Positions 20,016 through 29,479 of a DNA stretch of 64,000 bases are shown here, one piece after another (position 1 is the stretch's first letter; the number at the start of each line of letters is the position of its first letter). Made by a program: the position numbers and the translations under genes. Source of the DNA: Flavobacterium geliluteum (GTDB lineage: Bacteria > Bacteroidota > Bacteroidia > Flavobacteriales > Flavobacteriaceae). The stretch is taken from the NCBI RefSeq assembly GCF_017948595.1, contig NZ_JAGFBV010000006.1:117909-181908 (forward strand). Reading direction: 5' to 3'. The notes under the pieces are model-generated. The model saw only the letters and a program-made list of their open reading frames with translations. It did not search any database and was not told the DNA's origin.

Positions 20016-20283
20016 TATAAAAGCGATTGATTTTTTTGTAAAAATGTAAATAGAGCTGAATTTTAGCACCAAGAATACTTCTTAATTAGAAGTCTAGCTG
20101 ATATGTTTTGGTTTATTTGTTATTTTAAGTTTTTCATATTCAGTATTTTTTGAAGGATCATAAATAAAAATGACCTTATTAAATAAATGTTATTCAATAA
20201 GGTCAAAAAATATAATTTTTAAACATCCGTTTTGCGGAATCACAACTAATTAAAATTCTATATTTTATTCAAAATAAAACTTT
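20016..20283. other. Intergenic region between pepT and the DUF6515 gene
   Basis: Together with the pepT promoter this 317-base gap holds a small palindrome, ACTTCT-TAATT-AGAAGT (20077-20093), and a minus-strand terminator (20166-20205). No ORF or RNA is recognised in the rest. Confidence 0.6.
20166..20205 (-). terminator. Terminator of the DUF6515 gene
   Basis: TGACCTTATT (20171-20180) pairs with AATAAGGTCA (20196-20205). On the minus strand the stem ends in ATTTTTATTT. It lies about 80 bases after the stop at 20284. Confidence 0.65.
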
Positions 20284-21144
20284 TTAATTGTCTTCTTCAA
20301 CAAGAACAACTTCATATTTATCTTTTCCATCATCTTGTATCGGCTGATAATACGTTTCTCCAAATTTGATGTATTTTAGATCTCCAATGGTAACTTCTTC
20401 ACCGCCTTCAGGTAAGCTTTCTACAATAGTTCCAGCTGTCGGAGCAACCACTCTATACGAACTTCCTTCTTTTTCATAGTAAGTACCTCCGTAGTAGTAA
20501 TTGTTTACGGTTCCTGTATTTACAGTCTGTACGCCACTTGGTATATAATTTACAGTTCCGCCAACGGGAGCAGGAATGGCTTCGTAACCGCCTGTCGCAG
20601 GAGAATACCAAACACCTTGATCGTAATGATATTGAGTGTTTTCAACGCGAACTACAACTGCTGTAACGGCCAATGTTCTAACAAAAAATCCCCAAGGATG
20701 CCATACTGGTCCCCAATAAAATGGTCTGTAAGGATGGTAATAATACGGGTGATAAGCATGATATCTATAACCGCCATATCTATAAGGTTGTCGGGCATAC
20801 ACAACAGTATTTCTTCTCACAACAGTGTTACGATTGTTGCGTACATTTACATTATTGTTTACGTTGACCGTCACATTATTTCGGCTTTTATTGACAGTGG
20901 TGTTTCTTACGGTGGTGTTTCTTCGAACCACTTTGTTGTTGCTTGCGTCAGAATTCCTTCTATCGTTAGTAATCTTTCGGTCTCTAATTTTTGAAGAAGA
21001 AGTTGACGGTCTTGCTGATTGAGTGCTACTAGCTCTGCGATCGCTAGTGTTGCGCTGTGCCCATCCGCTCATGGAAATTAAAAATAATGATCCCATAATC
21101 CCAATGAGAATCGGCATTTTAAGTGAATTTAATATATTTTTCAT
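20284..21144 (-). CDS. DUF6515-type secreted low-complexity protein
   Basis: A 286-residue exported protein with a signal peptide ending near GWAQ. Residues 30-115 are Asn/Arg/Thr-rich (VNVNNNVNVRNNRNTVVRRN), followed by a Tyr/His/Pro-rich part (YHPYYYHPYRPFYWGP), a short hydrophobic strand, and a C-terminal half with repeated aromatic modules (QGVWYSPATGGYEAIPAPVG, YYEKEGSSYRVVAPTAG, KFGETYYQPIQ). This layout matches DUF6515. The function is unknown; a cell-envelope location is likely. Confidence 0.8.
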   Translation of the reverse strand: MKNILNSLKMPILIGIMGSLFLISMSGWAQRNTSDRRASSTQSARPSTSSSKIRDRKITNDRRNSDASNNKVVRRNTTVRNTTVNKSRNNVTVNVNNNVNVRNNRNTVVRRNTVVYARQPYRYGGYRYHAYHPYYYHPYRPFYWGPVWHPWGFFVRTLAVTAVVVRVENTQYHYDQGVWYSPATGGYEAIPAPVGGTVNYIPSGVQTVNTGTVNNYYYGGTYYEKEGSSYRVVAPTAGTIVESLPEGGEEVTIGDLKYIKFGETYYQPIQDDGKDKYEVVLVEEDN

Positions 21145-21402
21145 TTCTAAATTATTTTTGGTTTAATACTGATTAGACAAAAAATATTGCATTTGGTTTA
21201 AGATGTAAAGTAAAAATGATCTTTATACTATTAGAATTAAGCGTTTTATCTTTTTCTAATTGTCTGTTTAAAAATAAATTAACACTAAAGTACTAAAATT
21301 CGTAAATGATTTTAAAAATGGTGTTAGTTCTATTTTTGAGTCGGATAACAAAGATAAAAATTTGTTTGCTCTAAAAAAAGATGCATTTTAGCGTATAATA
21401 AT

Positions 21403-21410
21403 TAAATTTG
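21403..21410 (+). promoter_or_regulatory. -7 promoter element for pyrD
   Basis: TAAATTTG matches TAnnTTTG, 22 bases before the ATG at 21433. No -33 TTG. Confidence 0.45.
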
Positions 21411-21432
21411 CACACTCAAAACAACAACTACT

Positions 21433-22467
21433 ATGTACAAACTGATAATTCGACCGATACTTTTTTTATATGACCCAGAAGAGGTACATTATTTTACTTT
21501 TTCTTTTGTAAAATTCATTTCAAAAATACCGGGAGTTTCATCAATTATCAGGTCAATTTATGAAGTGAAAGATAGCCGTTTAGAGCGTGAAGTTTTTGGA
21601 ATTAAATTTAAAAATCCTGTTGGGCTTGCAGCAGGATTTGATAAAGATGCTAAACTATATAAAGAGCTTTCAGATTTTGGTTTTGGATTTATCGAAATCG
21701 GAACGGTGACGCCTGTCGGGCAGGAGGGAAATCCTAAAAAACGATTGTTTCGCCTCAAAGAAGATCAGGCAATTATTAACAGAATGGGATTTAATAATGG
21801 AGGAGTTCTGGAAGCTGTGGCACGTTTAAAAAAGAATTCTGGAGTTTTAATTGGAGGAAATATTGGTAAAAACAAAGTGACTCCCAACGAAAATGCCGTT
21901 GACGATTACCTCATTTGCTTTGACGCTTTGTTTGATCATGTTGATTACTTTGTAGTCAATGTGAGTTCGCCTAATACCCCCAATTTACGAGCCTTGCAAG
22001 ACAAAGAGCCCTTGACCGCTCTGTTGCAAACTTTGCAAAACAGAAATGTAGAGAAGCAAAAAACAAGTACACAAAAAATAAAACCGATTTTGCTAAAGAT
22101 TGCCCCAGACCTTACAGACGAGCAATTATTAGACATTATAGATATTGTAAAAACGACTCAGATTGCGGGCGTGATTGCGACCAATACCACTATTTCACGT
22201 GAGGGTTTACAATCTGCCAATCAATCAGAAATGGGTGGTTTGTCAGGAAAACCATTAACCAAGCGTTCGACAGAAGTGATTCGTTTCCTTTCTGAAAACA
22301 GCAACAAAGCATTCCCGATTATCGGCGTGGGAGGTATTCATTCTGCCGATGATGCGATCGAAAAACTACAGGCAGGTGCTAGTTTGGTACAGCTTTATAC
22401 AGGTTTTATTTATGAGGGTCCCGCTTTAATAAAATCGATAAACAAAAAGATTTTAAAACAATTATAG
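21433..22467 (+). CDS. pyrD: Dihydroorotate dehydrogenase (quinone), class 2
   Basis: This flavoenzyme oxidises dihydroorotate to orotate in pyrimidine synthesis and passes electrons to menaquinone at the membrane. The 344 residues include the N-terminal amphipathic helices that mark class 2 ([20 protein letters not shown]). FMN and active-site motifs are [35 protein letters not shown] with the catalytic Ser, and [19 protein letters not shown] and [12 protein letters not shown] complete the FMN phosphate site. No other pyr gene is adjacent. Confidence 0.97.
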   Translation: MYKLIIRPILFLYDPEEVHYFTFSFVKFISKIPGVSSIIRSIYEVKDSRLEREVFGIKFKNPVGLAAGFDKDAKLYKELSDFGFGFIEIGTVTPVGQEGNPKKRLFRLKEDQAIINRMGFNNGGVLEAVARLKKNSGVLIGGNIGKNKVTPNENAVDDYLICFDALFDHVDYFVVNVSSPNTPNLRALQDKEPLTALLQTLQNRNVEKQKTSTQKIKPILLKIAPDLTDEQLLDIIDIVKTTQIAGVIATNTTISREGLQSANQSEMGGLSGKPLTKRSTEVIRFLSENSNKAFPIIGVGGIHSADDAIEKLQAGASLVQLYTGFIYEGPALIKSINKKILKQL

Positions 22468-22588
22468 TACTTTTTTTAGCAATAAATCAAAAATAATAAC
22501 ATTTATTGATAATAATTTGACAGAAAGAGAATTATAACTTTTATTTCTTTAAAAAAGATAGTAACTTAGCCTTTATAAAAGAAGCGCT

Positions 22589-23455
22589 TTGAATACAGAA
22601 ATCAAAATTATCGAATGTCCTCGTGATGCTATGCAGGGCATAAAAACTTTTATTCCAACCGAGAGAAAATTAGCTTACATTCAGGCGTTGCTCAGAGTAG
22701 GTTTTGATACAATAGATTTTGGAAGTTTTGTATCTTCCAAAGCGATTCCGCAAATGCAGGATACGGCAGCGGTTTTGGCACAACTGGATCTGTCGCAAAC
22801 TACCAGTAAATTGCTGGCCATAATTGCCAATACTCAAGGGGCAACGTTGGCTTCCGAGCATCAGGAAATTCGTTATTTAGGTTTTCCTTTTTCCATCTCA
22901 GAGAATTTTCAGATGCGAAATACGCACAAGACGATTGCAGAATCTTTGGTCACCTTAAACGAAATTCTCGAAATAGCCTATAAAAATAATAAAGAAGTCG
23001 TAACGTATCTTTCAATGGGTTTTGGAAATCCTTATGGAGACCCATGGAATGTTGAAATTGTAGGCGAATGGACAGAAAAACTCTCTAAAATGGGCGTAAA
23101 AATCCTGTCGCTTTCTGATACTGTTGGAAGTTCGACGCCAGAAGTGATTACCTATCTTTTTTCTAATTTAATTCCGAAATATCCCGAGATCGAGTTTGGC
23201 GCTCATTTACATACGACTCCAGCCAGTTGGTTCGAAAAAATAGACGCTGCTTATAAAGCCGGCTGTACCAGATTTGACGGTGCAATTCAAGGTTTTGGAG
23301 GTTGTCCTATGGCTACTGATATCTTAACCGGAAACATGCCTACAGAGAAACTATTGTCGTATTTTACAGCAAATAAATCTCAGACAGGTTTAAACTCTTT
23401 GAGTTTTGAAAGTGCTTACAACGAAGCTTCAAAATTGTTTGGCGCTTATCATTAA
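22589..23455 (+). CDS. Hydroxymethylglutaryl-CoA lyase
   Basis: HMG-CoA lyase cleaves HMG-CoA to acetyl-CoA and acetoacetate, the last step of leucine breakdown. In 288 residues the family motifs are present: ECPRDAMQGIK with the catalytic Arg, SLSDTVGSSTP, the metal His pair in GAHLHTTP, and FDGAIQGFGGCPMA with the active-site Cys in the glycine loop. The start is a TTG: the frame has no ATG between the upstream TAA at 22562 and the ECPRDAMQG block. No other leucine-degradation gene is adjacent. Confidence 0.94.
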   Translation: MNTEIKIIECPRDAMQGIKTFIPTERKLAYIQALLRVGFDTIDFGSFVSSKAIPQMQDTAAVLAQLDLSQTTSKLLAIIANTQGATLASEHQEIRYLGFPFSISENFQMRNTHKTIAESLVTLNEILEIAYKNNKEVVTYLSMGFGNPYGDPWNVEIVGEWTEKLSKMGVKILSLSDTVGSSTPEVITYLFSNLIPKYPEIEFGAHLHTTPASWFEKIDAAYKAGCTRFDGAIQGFGGCPMATDILTGNMPTEKLLSYFTANKSQTGLNSLSFESAYNEASKLFGAYH

Positions 23456-23534
23456 AAAAGTTATATTTACTTACCCCAAGCAATAATAAGTGATGTCCTG
23501 AAAACGTGGTTATTCTAAATCTAAATGTTTAGTC

Positions 23535-24086
23535 ATGAAATTGCACCTCAAAAATAAAATTTTTAGAATTTTATGTTTGCCGTTATTGTTTATTTCATGT
23601 AGTAGTGATTTAGACTTTAATCAAGTTGATGATTTTAAGCTCGAGCCCATATTTGTTGGTAATCTGGTTTATTTTGATGTCCCTGCCAATCAGTTTTTTG
23701 ATGATGGTGCCGAGCAAGCCATTGCTTTTGATGCTCAGGAATTTGATGTTTTTAAAAATAAATTTTTTAAAGATAATTTGGTCAAAGCCGAATTTAATTT
23801 TGAAATCACCAACACCATCAATCGACCTTTTACGATCAGTTTAATACTTCTGGACAACAATGATCAGCAACTTCAGACTTTACGATACGAAGCGCCTGCT
23901 TACTCGGGAACGACAACCGTTTTACAATTTAATGAAATTTTCCAAAACGAGCGATTAGACCTTTTAAAACAAACCACTAAACTGGCTTTTTTAATCAACT
24001 TAAAAGCTGGACCTCCATTAAACGAAAATACGACAGGTACTTTAAAATTGCGTTCAAGTGCAACTGCTTACACTGAAATCAAATGA
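23535..24086 (+). CDS. Lipoprotein of unknown function
   Basis: The 183-residue protein has a signal peptide with lipobox Cys22 (LFISC) and a SSDLDF start to the mature chain. The rest looks like a beta-sandwich (VKAEFNFEITNTINRPFTISLILLD and TTGTLKLRSSATAYTEIK). I do not recognise a named family. Its stop overlaps the start of the DUF5723 barrel gene by 4 bases (ATGA), so the two are translationally coupled and probably act together at the outer membrane. Confidence 0.85.
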   Translation: MKLHLKNKIFRILCLPLLFISCSSDLDFNQVDDFKLEPIFVGNLVYFDVPANQFFDDGAEQAIAFDAQEFDVFKNKFFKDNLVKAEFNFEITNTINRPFTISLILLDNNDQQLQTLRYEAPAYSGTTTVLQFNEIFQNERLDLLKQTTKLAFLINLKAGPPLNENTTGTLKLRSSATAYTEIK

Positions 24087-25483
24087 AAAGTATAGCGCTT
24101 ATTCTGTCTTTATTAGCGGGGTTTTGCTGCTTTTCGCAAAATAAGCAGTTGTTGTATAATTTCACCGAAGTTCCACAATCTTTATTAGTAAATCCAGGTG
24201 CCGATGTGGCTTACAAATACTATTTTGGGATTCCTTTGCTCTCTGGAATTTCGGCCAACGTAGGCTCAAACAGCTTTTCTGCGTATGATTTATTTGCAAA
24301 TAACGGAGTCGATTTTAATGATAAATTACGAAATGTCATAGAAAAATCTTCCAATAAGGATAAAACCTATATCAATCAGCAGCTTGAGTTGTTTTCGGGA
24401 GGTTTTCGGGTCGGCGGCGCAAACAGTCAGTCGTATGTTTCTTTTGGCGTCTATCAGGAATTCGATTTTTTAATGTATTTTCCAAAAGACGTTGCTATTT
24501 TGGCTATTGATGGGAATCAAAATTACATCGGAAAATCTTTCAATTTAGCCGATTTGAATCTAAAAGCCGAAGTGCTTTCTGTTTTTCATGTGGGTTTTCA
24601 TAAAAAAATCAATAAAAAAGTAGTGCTTGGTGGTCGGGCAAAAATATATTCAAGCGGTGCTAATGCTACTTCTACAAAAAATTCTGGATTTATTTTTACG
24701 GGGCAAAGCAACACCAGCCCCAATATTTACAATCAGATTATCGACTCTAATCTTGAGCTAAGAACCTCAGGAATTTCAAAGTTCAACAAAGACGAGTACG
24801 ACGGCAGTATTCCAAAAGATCTTTTGCACAACACCTTTTTTGCTGGGAGTTTAGGTCTCGGATTGGATGCTGGAATTACCTATTACATACAAGAGAATTG
24901 GCAATTTACCGCCAGTATTATCGATCTGGGATTCATAAAACAGTCCAAAGATATCGAGACTTTTACCTACAAAGGCAGGTACCAGTACGATGGTGTTCAG
25001 CCCAATTTTAGCAGTATAGACGAGCCGGAAAATATTTTCGATGAGTTCGAAAAAGCCATTCCACGCGACACTTTATACAACAAATATACGACTAACAGAC
25101 CCACAAAATTCAATGCATCCATTCAGTATTCATTTAAAGAATATCGCTCCGATCAGGATTGCAATTGTAAATCACAGGAGACTCGAAAATACAGAAATGC
25201 AGTTGGCGCTCAGTTGTTTGCTATGACCACTCAAAAAGAGCCATTAGTAGCTTTTACAGCTTTCTATAAACGCAGTGTTTTTGAAAAGCTAGATTTTAAA
25301 ACCACATATACTTTCGATACTTTTTCGAACACAAATATTGGTTTGGGACTTTCTGGCACCCTCGGAAAATTCAATATTTATGCGCTCGTCGATAATGTTT
25401 TAGAATTCAAAGATGTTTCAAAAGCCAATAGTATGGCATTCCAATTCGGCCTCAATTTTGTCTTTCAGGATCCAGAAGAGTAG
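24083..25483 (+). CDS. DUF5723-type outer-membrane beta-barrel protein
   Basis: A 466-residue protein with a signal peptide ending near CFSQ. The mature part starts FTEVPQSLLVNPGADVAYKYYFGIPLLSG, the pattern of DUF5723 proteins, and continues with alternating aromatic strands to FQFGLNFVFQDPEE. It contains a soluble-looking stretch around residues 295-365 with a CNCKSQE pair of Cys. The type IX secretion outer-membrane proteins of the PorV/FadL-like fold look broadly similar, but function is not assigned. Coupled to the upstream lipoprotein by a 4-base overlap. Confidence 0.82.
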   Translation: MKSIALILSLLAGFCCFSQNKQLLYNFTEVPQSLLVNPGADVAYKYYFGIPLLSGISANVGSNSFSAYDLFANNGVDFNDKLRNVIEKSSNKDKTYINQQLELFSGGFRVGGANSQSYVSFGVYQEFDFLMYFPKDVAILAIDGNQNYIGKSFNLADLNLKAEVLSVFHVGFHKKINKKVVLGGRAKIYSSGANATSTKNSGFIFTGQSNTSPNIYNQIIDSNLELRTSGISKFNKDEYDGSIPKDLLHNTFFAGSLGLGLDAGITYYIQENWQFTASIIDLGFIKQSKDIETFTYKGRYQYDGVQPNFSSIDEPENIFDEFEKAIPRDTLYNKYTTNRPTKFNASIQYSFKEYRSDQDCNCKSQETRKYRNAVGAQLFAMTTQKEPLVAFTAFYKRSVFEKLDFKTTYTFDTFSNTNIGLGLSGTLGKFNIYALVDNVLEFKDVSKANSMAFQFGLNFVFQDPEE

Positions 25484-25492
25484 TTTTTTTAG

Positions 25493-25650
25493 TAGCAATT
25501 CCAGCTGTACACTGCAAGCACTCGAGCAAAACAATTTTTTTCTAAGGCCTTAAAAGAGCTTCCGTTGGTCGCTTTTTATGTCCAAGAAAAAATGTTGTTT
25601 TACTTTTCGTGGCTTTCCGTTTCCATCAGGGCTAGAGCAGTTGGCAAACG
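25493..25650. repeat. Intergenic repeat element upstream of guaB
   Basis: This 158-base block starts AGCAATTCCAGCTGTACACT and ends TTTCCATCAGGGCTAG plus about 15 bases. It has an internal long stem (ACAATTTTTTTCT at 25531-25543 with AGAAAAAATGTTGT at 25585-25598). Its two ends resemble the block at 54411-54478 (CTGTNCACTGNA ... CCGTTYCCATC). From memory, text of this kind recurs in Flavobacterium intergenic DNA. It also creates the false upstream extension of the guaB frame. Confidence 0.6.
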
Positions 25651-25711
25651 ATTTCGTTTTCGAGTCAAAAAAATCTGAAAGAGTTAATGTACAAGTTTCC
25701 AATTTATTCAC

Positions 25712-25719
25712 TATATTTG
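25712..25719 (+). promoter_or_regulatory. -7 promoter element for guaB
   Basis: TATATTTG matches TAnnTTTG, 26 bases before the ATG at 25746. It supports this start over the in-frame ATG at 25578. Confidence 0.5.
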
Positions 25720-25745
25720 CACGCAATTCAACAAGAAATTGCAAC

Positions 25746-27218
25746 ATGATAGCACACAACTCCAAGATTATCGGCGAAGGTTTAACTTACGATGATGTAT
25801 TACTAGTACCTAACTACTCGAATGTGCTTCCACGCGAAGTGAGTATCAAATCAAAATTTTCAAGAAATATAACACTAAACGTTCCAATAGTATCTGCTGC
25901 TATGGACACCGTTACCGAAAGTGCAATGGCAATCGCTATGGCGCAAGAGGGCGGAATAGGTGTTTTACATAAAAACATGACCATCGAGCAACAAGCGGCG
26001 AAGGTTCGAAAAGTAAAGCGTGCAGAATCTGGAATGATCATCGATCCGGTTACTTTGCCAATGACTTCTACCATTGCAGACGCAAAAAACGCCATGAAAG
26101 AATTTGGAATTGGCGGAATCCCAATTGTTGACGAAAACAAAATCCTAAAAGGAATTGTTACCAATCGTGACTTACGTTTCGAGAAAAACGGTGCAAGACC
26201 TATCATAGAGGTAATGACAAGCCAAAATTTAGTGACTGTTTCTGAAGGAACTTCATTAGAGCAAGCAGAAGTAGTGTTACAAGGTCATAAAATCGAAAAA
26301 TTACCTGTTGTAAATGACAAAAATGAGCTGGTAGGTTTGATCACTTTTAGAGATATTACCAAACTAACTCAAAAACCAATCGCCAACAAAGATGTTTTTG
26401 GTCGTTTGAGAGTCGCTGCTGCTATTGGAGTAACAGGTGATGCTGTAGAAAGAGCTGCTGCATTGGTAGCTGCTGGTGTTGATGCTATTATCATCGATAC
26501 GGCTCACGGTCATACTGAAGGTGTTGTTAATACATTAAAAGAAGTAAAAACAAAATTCCCAAATATTGACGTAATTGTCGGAAACATTGCTACGCCAGAA
26601 GCGGCTAAATATTTAGTTGCAAACGGTGCTGATGGTGTAAAAGTAGGTATCGGACCGGGGTCTATTTGTACCACCCGTATCGTAGCAGGAGTTGGTTTTC
26701 CTCAGTTTTCTGCCGTTCTTGAAGTAGCTGCGGCTATAAAAGGTACTGGTGTTCCTGTTATTGCAGATGGTGGAATTCGTTATACTGGTGATATCCCAAA
26801 AGCAATCGCCGCTGGTGCTGATTGCGTAATGTTAGGATCTTTGTTAGCAGGTACCAAAGAATCTCCAGGTGAAACAATTATCTTTGAGGGAAGAAAATTC
26901 AAATCATACCGCGGAATGGGTTCTGTAGAAGCCATGCAAGGTGGTTCTAAAGACCGTTATTTTCAAGATGTTGAAGACGATGTAAAGAAATTAGTTCCAG
27001 AAGGAATCGTAGGTCGTGTGCCTTATAAAGGAGAACTAAACGAAAGTATGCTTCAATTTATTGGTGGTCTTCGCGCAGGAATGGGTTACTGTGGCTCAAA
27101 AGATATTCCGACTTTACAAGAAACGGGACGTTTTGTTAGAATCACGTCAAGCGGAATCACAGAAAGTCACCCGCATAACGTTACCATTACTAAAGAAGCT
27201 CCGAATTATTCAAGATAA
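25746..27218 (+). CDS. guaB: IMP dehydrogenase
   Basis: GuaB oxidises IMP to XMP, the committed step to GTP. The 490 residues carry a split TIM barrel with two CBS domains inserted at about residues 95-215. Key motifs are [11 protein letters not shown] at the N-terminus, [15 protein letters not shown] with the catalytic Cys, [27 protein letters not shown] and the flap with YRGMGS. I start at 25746 because the 56 residues before it come from a repeat element and are not IMPDH-like. Monocistronic with a shared terminator. Confidence 0.97.
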   Translation: MIAHNSKIIGEGLTYDDVLLVPNYSNVLPREVSIKSKFSRNITLNVPIVSAAMDTVTESAMAIAMAQEGGIGVLHKNMTIEQQAAKVRKVKRAESGMIIDPVTLPMTSTIADAKNAMKEFGIGGIPIVDENKILKGIVTNRDLRFEKNGARPIIEVMTSQNLVTVSEGTSLEQAEVVLQGHKIEKLPVVNDKNELVGLITFRDITKLTQKPIANKDVFGRLRVAAAIGVTGDAVERAAALVAAGVDAIIIDTAHGHTEGVVNTLKEVKTKFPNIDVIVGNIATPEAAKYLVANGADGVKVGIGPGSICTTRIVAGVGFPQFSAVLEVAAAIKGTGVPVIADGGIRYTGDIPKAIAAGADCVMLGSLLAGTKESPGETIIFEGRKFKSYRGMGSVEAMQGGSKDRYFQDVEDDVKKLVPEGIVGRVPYKGELNESMLQFIGGLRAGMGYCGSKDIPTLQETGRFVRITSSGITESHPHNVTITKEAPNYSR

Positions 27219-27237
27219 TTTTTAGTTTTCAATATAA

Positions 27238-27274
27238 AAAAAAGGCATAAGAGTTTAATTCTTATGCCTTTTTT
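27238..27274. terminator. Bidirectional terminator between guaB and the 27278 gene
   Basis: AAAAAAGGCATAAGA (27238-27252) and TCTTATGCCTTTTTT (27260-27274) are perfect complements. A and T runs on either side suit both convergent genes. Confidence 0.88.
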
Positions 27275-27277
27275 AGT

Positions 27278-28108
27278 TTATTTTTTAGAAATTTTAACAA
27301 CTTGACTATAAGCGCTTTTTGATATCAAATCGATATTAAAATCGGTGTGTTTTAGTTTAAGATTTAATTCCATGTCTAAAGTGTTTTCACTTATAAAATG
27401 ATTAGGAATATCATAAACTAATTTTCCTGTTCCATTTCCAGAGCCACCAGTCTCAAAGCCAGTGTCAGAAATTTTCATTGAATATACCTGAACAATATCA
27501 AAAAAAGCAGATTTCGCAGTAATGTTTTTTAAATTGTAGGTAGTTGTGATGACCATTTCAAGGTTAATTCCAGCCAAAGGAATTGCTAGCGGACTTTCCT
27601 GAGAAAAAGATTCTCCTGCTTTTAATTTTTTTTCTGGCATGGCTAGCTGATTAAAGGTGCTTTGAACCATCTGAAAAATACTATTTTTTAAGTTTTCTTC
27701 CATTCCTTTGGCTACGATCGAATCCAATTTTGGCATGCTTGAAAGCGTAGCATTACCAAATAAAAGAGTTCCGTTTGGAATTATATTTTTTCCATTTATA
27801 TCAGATGATTGCAAATATTCTATTGTAATAGGAAAATTTCCATCTTTACCCATTTTACCTGTTTTAGCAACAGTTTCTACATTAAATACATTTTTTACTT
27901 TGACTGGATTCTCGGTTCCATTTTTCTTGAGTACTTCTAGTAATTTTTCAGATCCTGAATATGTCATTTCATAATCTGAAGAATTAGTTACTGTTTGATT
28001 GTAAATAGTTTCAGGTGTATAACCAGGTTTGAAGTCTAAAATTTCATTCGATTGTCCGTAATTAAAAAACGGCATAATAATAAAAAGTAATAAAAATGAT
28101 TTTTTCAT
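27278..28108 (-). CDS. Secreted protein of unknown function
   Basis: The 276-residue protein has a signal peptide ending near NYGQ and no lipobox. The chain looks like an all-beta fold with alternating strands (VKNVFNVETVAKTGKMG, AGINLEMVITTTYNLKNIT, NTLDMELNLKLKHTDFNIDL). The overall pattern resembles the DUF6263-like exported proteins of Bacteroidota, but I cannot confirm this by eye. A single gene, probably periplasmic or surface exposed. Confidence 0.75.
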   Translation of the reverse strand: MKKSFLLLFIIMPFFNYGQSNEILDFKPGYTPETIYNQTVTNSSDYEMTYSGSEKLLEVLKKNGTENPVKVKNVFNVETVAKTGKMGKDGNFPITIEYLQSSDINGKNIIPNGTLLFGNATLSSMPKLDSIVAKGMEENLKNSIFQMVQSTFNQLAMPEKKLKAGESFSQESPLAIPLAGINLEMVITTTYNLKNITAKSAFFDIVQVYSMKISDTGFETGGSGNGTGKLVYDIPNHFISENTLDMELNLKLKHTDFNIDLISKSAYSQVVKISKK

Positions 28109-28211
28109 GTGTGAAAATTAGAATAGATAATTATGGGTACTTTATTCAACGAAAGTATACAAATTATTATCAATGAAAATTTTATTTTGACTAAATTTTC
28201 ACTTTTTGCTT

Positions 28212-28254
28212 AAAACAAAAAAAGCAGCTTATAGATGAATTATAAGCTGCTTTT
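28212..28254 (-). terminator. Terminator of the L,D-transpeptidase gene
   Basis: AAAAGCAGCTTATA (28220-28233) and TATAAGCTGCTTTT (28241-28254) form a perfect 14-bp stem; T residues follow on the minus strand. Confidence 0.88.
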
Positions 28255-28273
28255 ACTGGAGAAAAAATATTTT

Positions 28274-29155
28274 TTAAAGAGTAGCAGTTTGTTTTTCTGT
28301 TTCTCTAACTTTTTGATTCTCTAAAATTTTATGAATAAAAGGTTTTACCTCTTTTTTAATTTCAGCTTCAGAAATATTTAACGCTTTCGGGTTTTTAGCC
28401 AGTTGCAGCCACGGTTTTGGAGTATCAAAATTATATTTTCCAAAAACAAGAACAGGAGTTCCTTTTACTTTTACATTTTCGCTGTCGGCCAGAACCCATT
28501 CATCTGCCCATTTATAAAGATATTTTGCATCCGCTTCCAACAGGCGTAAACACGAATGCGAAGCGGGATATCCTGGTAATTCATATTCGTGAAAACCAAC
28601 GCCTAATTTATTTTCAATATTAAAATTCCATTTTAAGTCCCACTCATCGTTAAAGGTGCTGGTCGTTTTTTCGGCTTTCCAGTTGGTAAAAAACAATCCG
28701 GTTGGGGTTTGGTCTTTTTTTCTTCCCATGTTGGTTGGACCCTCATAAACGAGTTCGCCATTTTCGTAAGCGGCAAAAGTTTGGGTAGGGTAAGAGAAAA
28801 TAAGTACTTTAGTAACGTTCTCTAAAGCAGCAACGTGGAATGGAAATGGCAAATAATAAACCAAATCGCCGCTGAAGTCAGTAGGTACGATAACCGAATC
28901 GAGTTTAGTAAAATTGCGCTCGTCTGTTCGGTTTACGGCATACGCAATCGCTAATTTTTTAGTATCTTTTTTATTTGCTTCGAGCCAAGTTTTAGTATTT
29001 ACTAATGTATAAGTAATCGATTTGGGTTTTGTACGTTGGATCGTCTTATAAGGTTTCTTTTCTGGTGTTTTATTAGTTTCATTTTTTTTGCAGGAACCTA
29101 ATAAAACTAAAACAAGCAAAAGGAGTATATTGCAAGTTAAGTATAACTTTTTCAT
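28274..29155 (-). CDS. L,D-transpeptidase lipoprotein (YkuD domain)
   Basis: The 293-residue lipoprotein (lipobox LLGSC near residue 22) carries a YkuD domain from about 110 to 235. It runs from VLIFSYPTQTFAAYENGELV through GRKKDQTPTGLF to the catalytic block HEYELPGYPASHSCLRL. The usual SHGC is SHSC here; the nucleophilic Cys and the His are kept. Such enzymes make 3-3 peptidoglycan crosslinks or attach lipoproteins to peptidoglycan. A C-terminal helical tail of about 40 residues is rich in Lys and Glu. Single gene. Confidence 0.92.
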   Translation of the reverse strand: MKKLYLTCNILLLLVLVLLGSCKKNETNKTPEKKPYKTIQRTKPKSITYTLVNTKTWLEANKKDTKKLAIAYAVNRTDERNFTKLDSVIVPTDFSGDLVYYLPFPFHVAALENVTKVLIFSYPTQTFAAYENGELVYEGPTNMGRKKDQTPTGLFFTNWKAEKTTSTFNDEWDLKWNFNIENKLGVGFHEYELPGYPASHSCLRLLEADAKYLYKWADEWVLADSENVKVKGTPVLVFGKYNFDTPKPWLQLAKNPKALNISEAEIKKEVKPFIHKILENQKVRETEKQTATL

Positions 29156-29237
29156 AAATGGTATTTTTTATGTCTGTAAAGTTATTTATTGCCTTTTGAA
29201 ACCGCTTACACAATTTTTTTATTTTTTTATTGGATTT

Positions 29238-29446
29238 TCATTCTATTGCTTTCATTTCATGTAAGTCATCTAAAATTATCTTAAAAAGTTTTAATATAGC
29301 TTTTAAAAGTTCCAAATCACGAACTTTTCTATTAAGAAAAAAAGACAATTCAAATTGGTCTTTCGGCAATCTTTCTCCCCATATTCCTTTCTGATCAGAT
29401 ATTTGCAAATTCTTACCAGATATTTTTTTTTCACTTTTTCAGACAT
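29238..29446 (-). pseudogene. Small ORF split by an A9 run (frameshift or slippage)
   Basis: The 324-base gap at 29156-29479 hides a short reading frame. It starts at the ATG at 29446 (MSEKVKKK). At a run of nine A (29423-29431) the protein-like frame moves by one base and continues ISGKNLQISDQKGIWGERLP, then LNRKVRDLELLKAILKLFK and DDLHEMKAIE to a TGA at 29238. One extra A would restore a 69-codon gene. It lies 33 bases downstream of nudK on the same strand and looks like a helical, charged protein. It may be a pseudogene, a slippage-controlled gene or a sequencing error. Family not recognised. Confidence 0.5.
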
Positions 29447-29479
29447 ACGCTTGTTTTATATCGTTGTTAAATTAAAAAA

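Noticed and set aside
20617..20994. 125-codon frame antisense to the DUF6515 gene.
   Set aside because: It mirrors the low-complexity repeats of the real gene and has no recognisable domain.
25578..25745. In-frame upstream extension of guaB from an ATG at 25578.
   Set aside because: The 56 residues come from an intergenic repeat and do not resemble IMPDH; a -7 element lies between this ATG and 25746.
25814..26206. 130-codon frame antisense to guaB.
   Set aside because: Shadow of a well-supported IMPDH reading frame.
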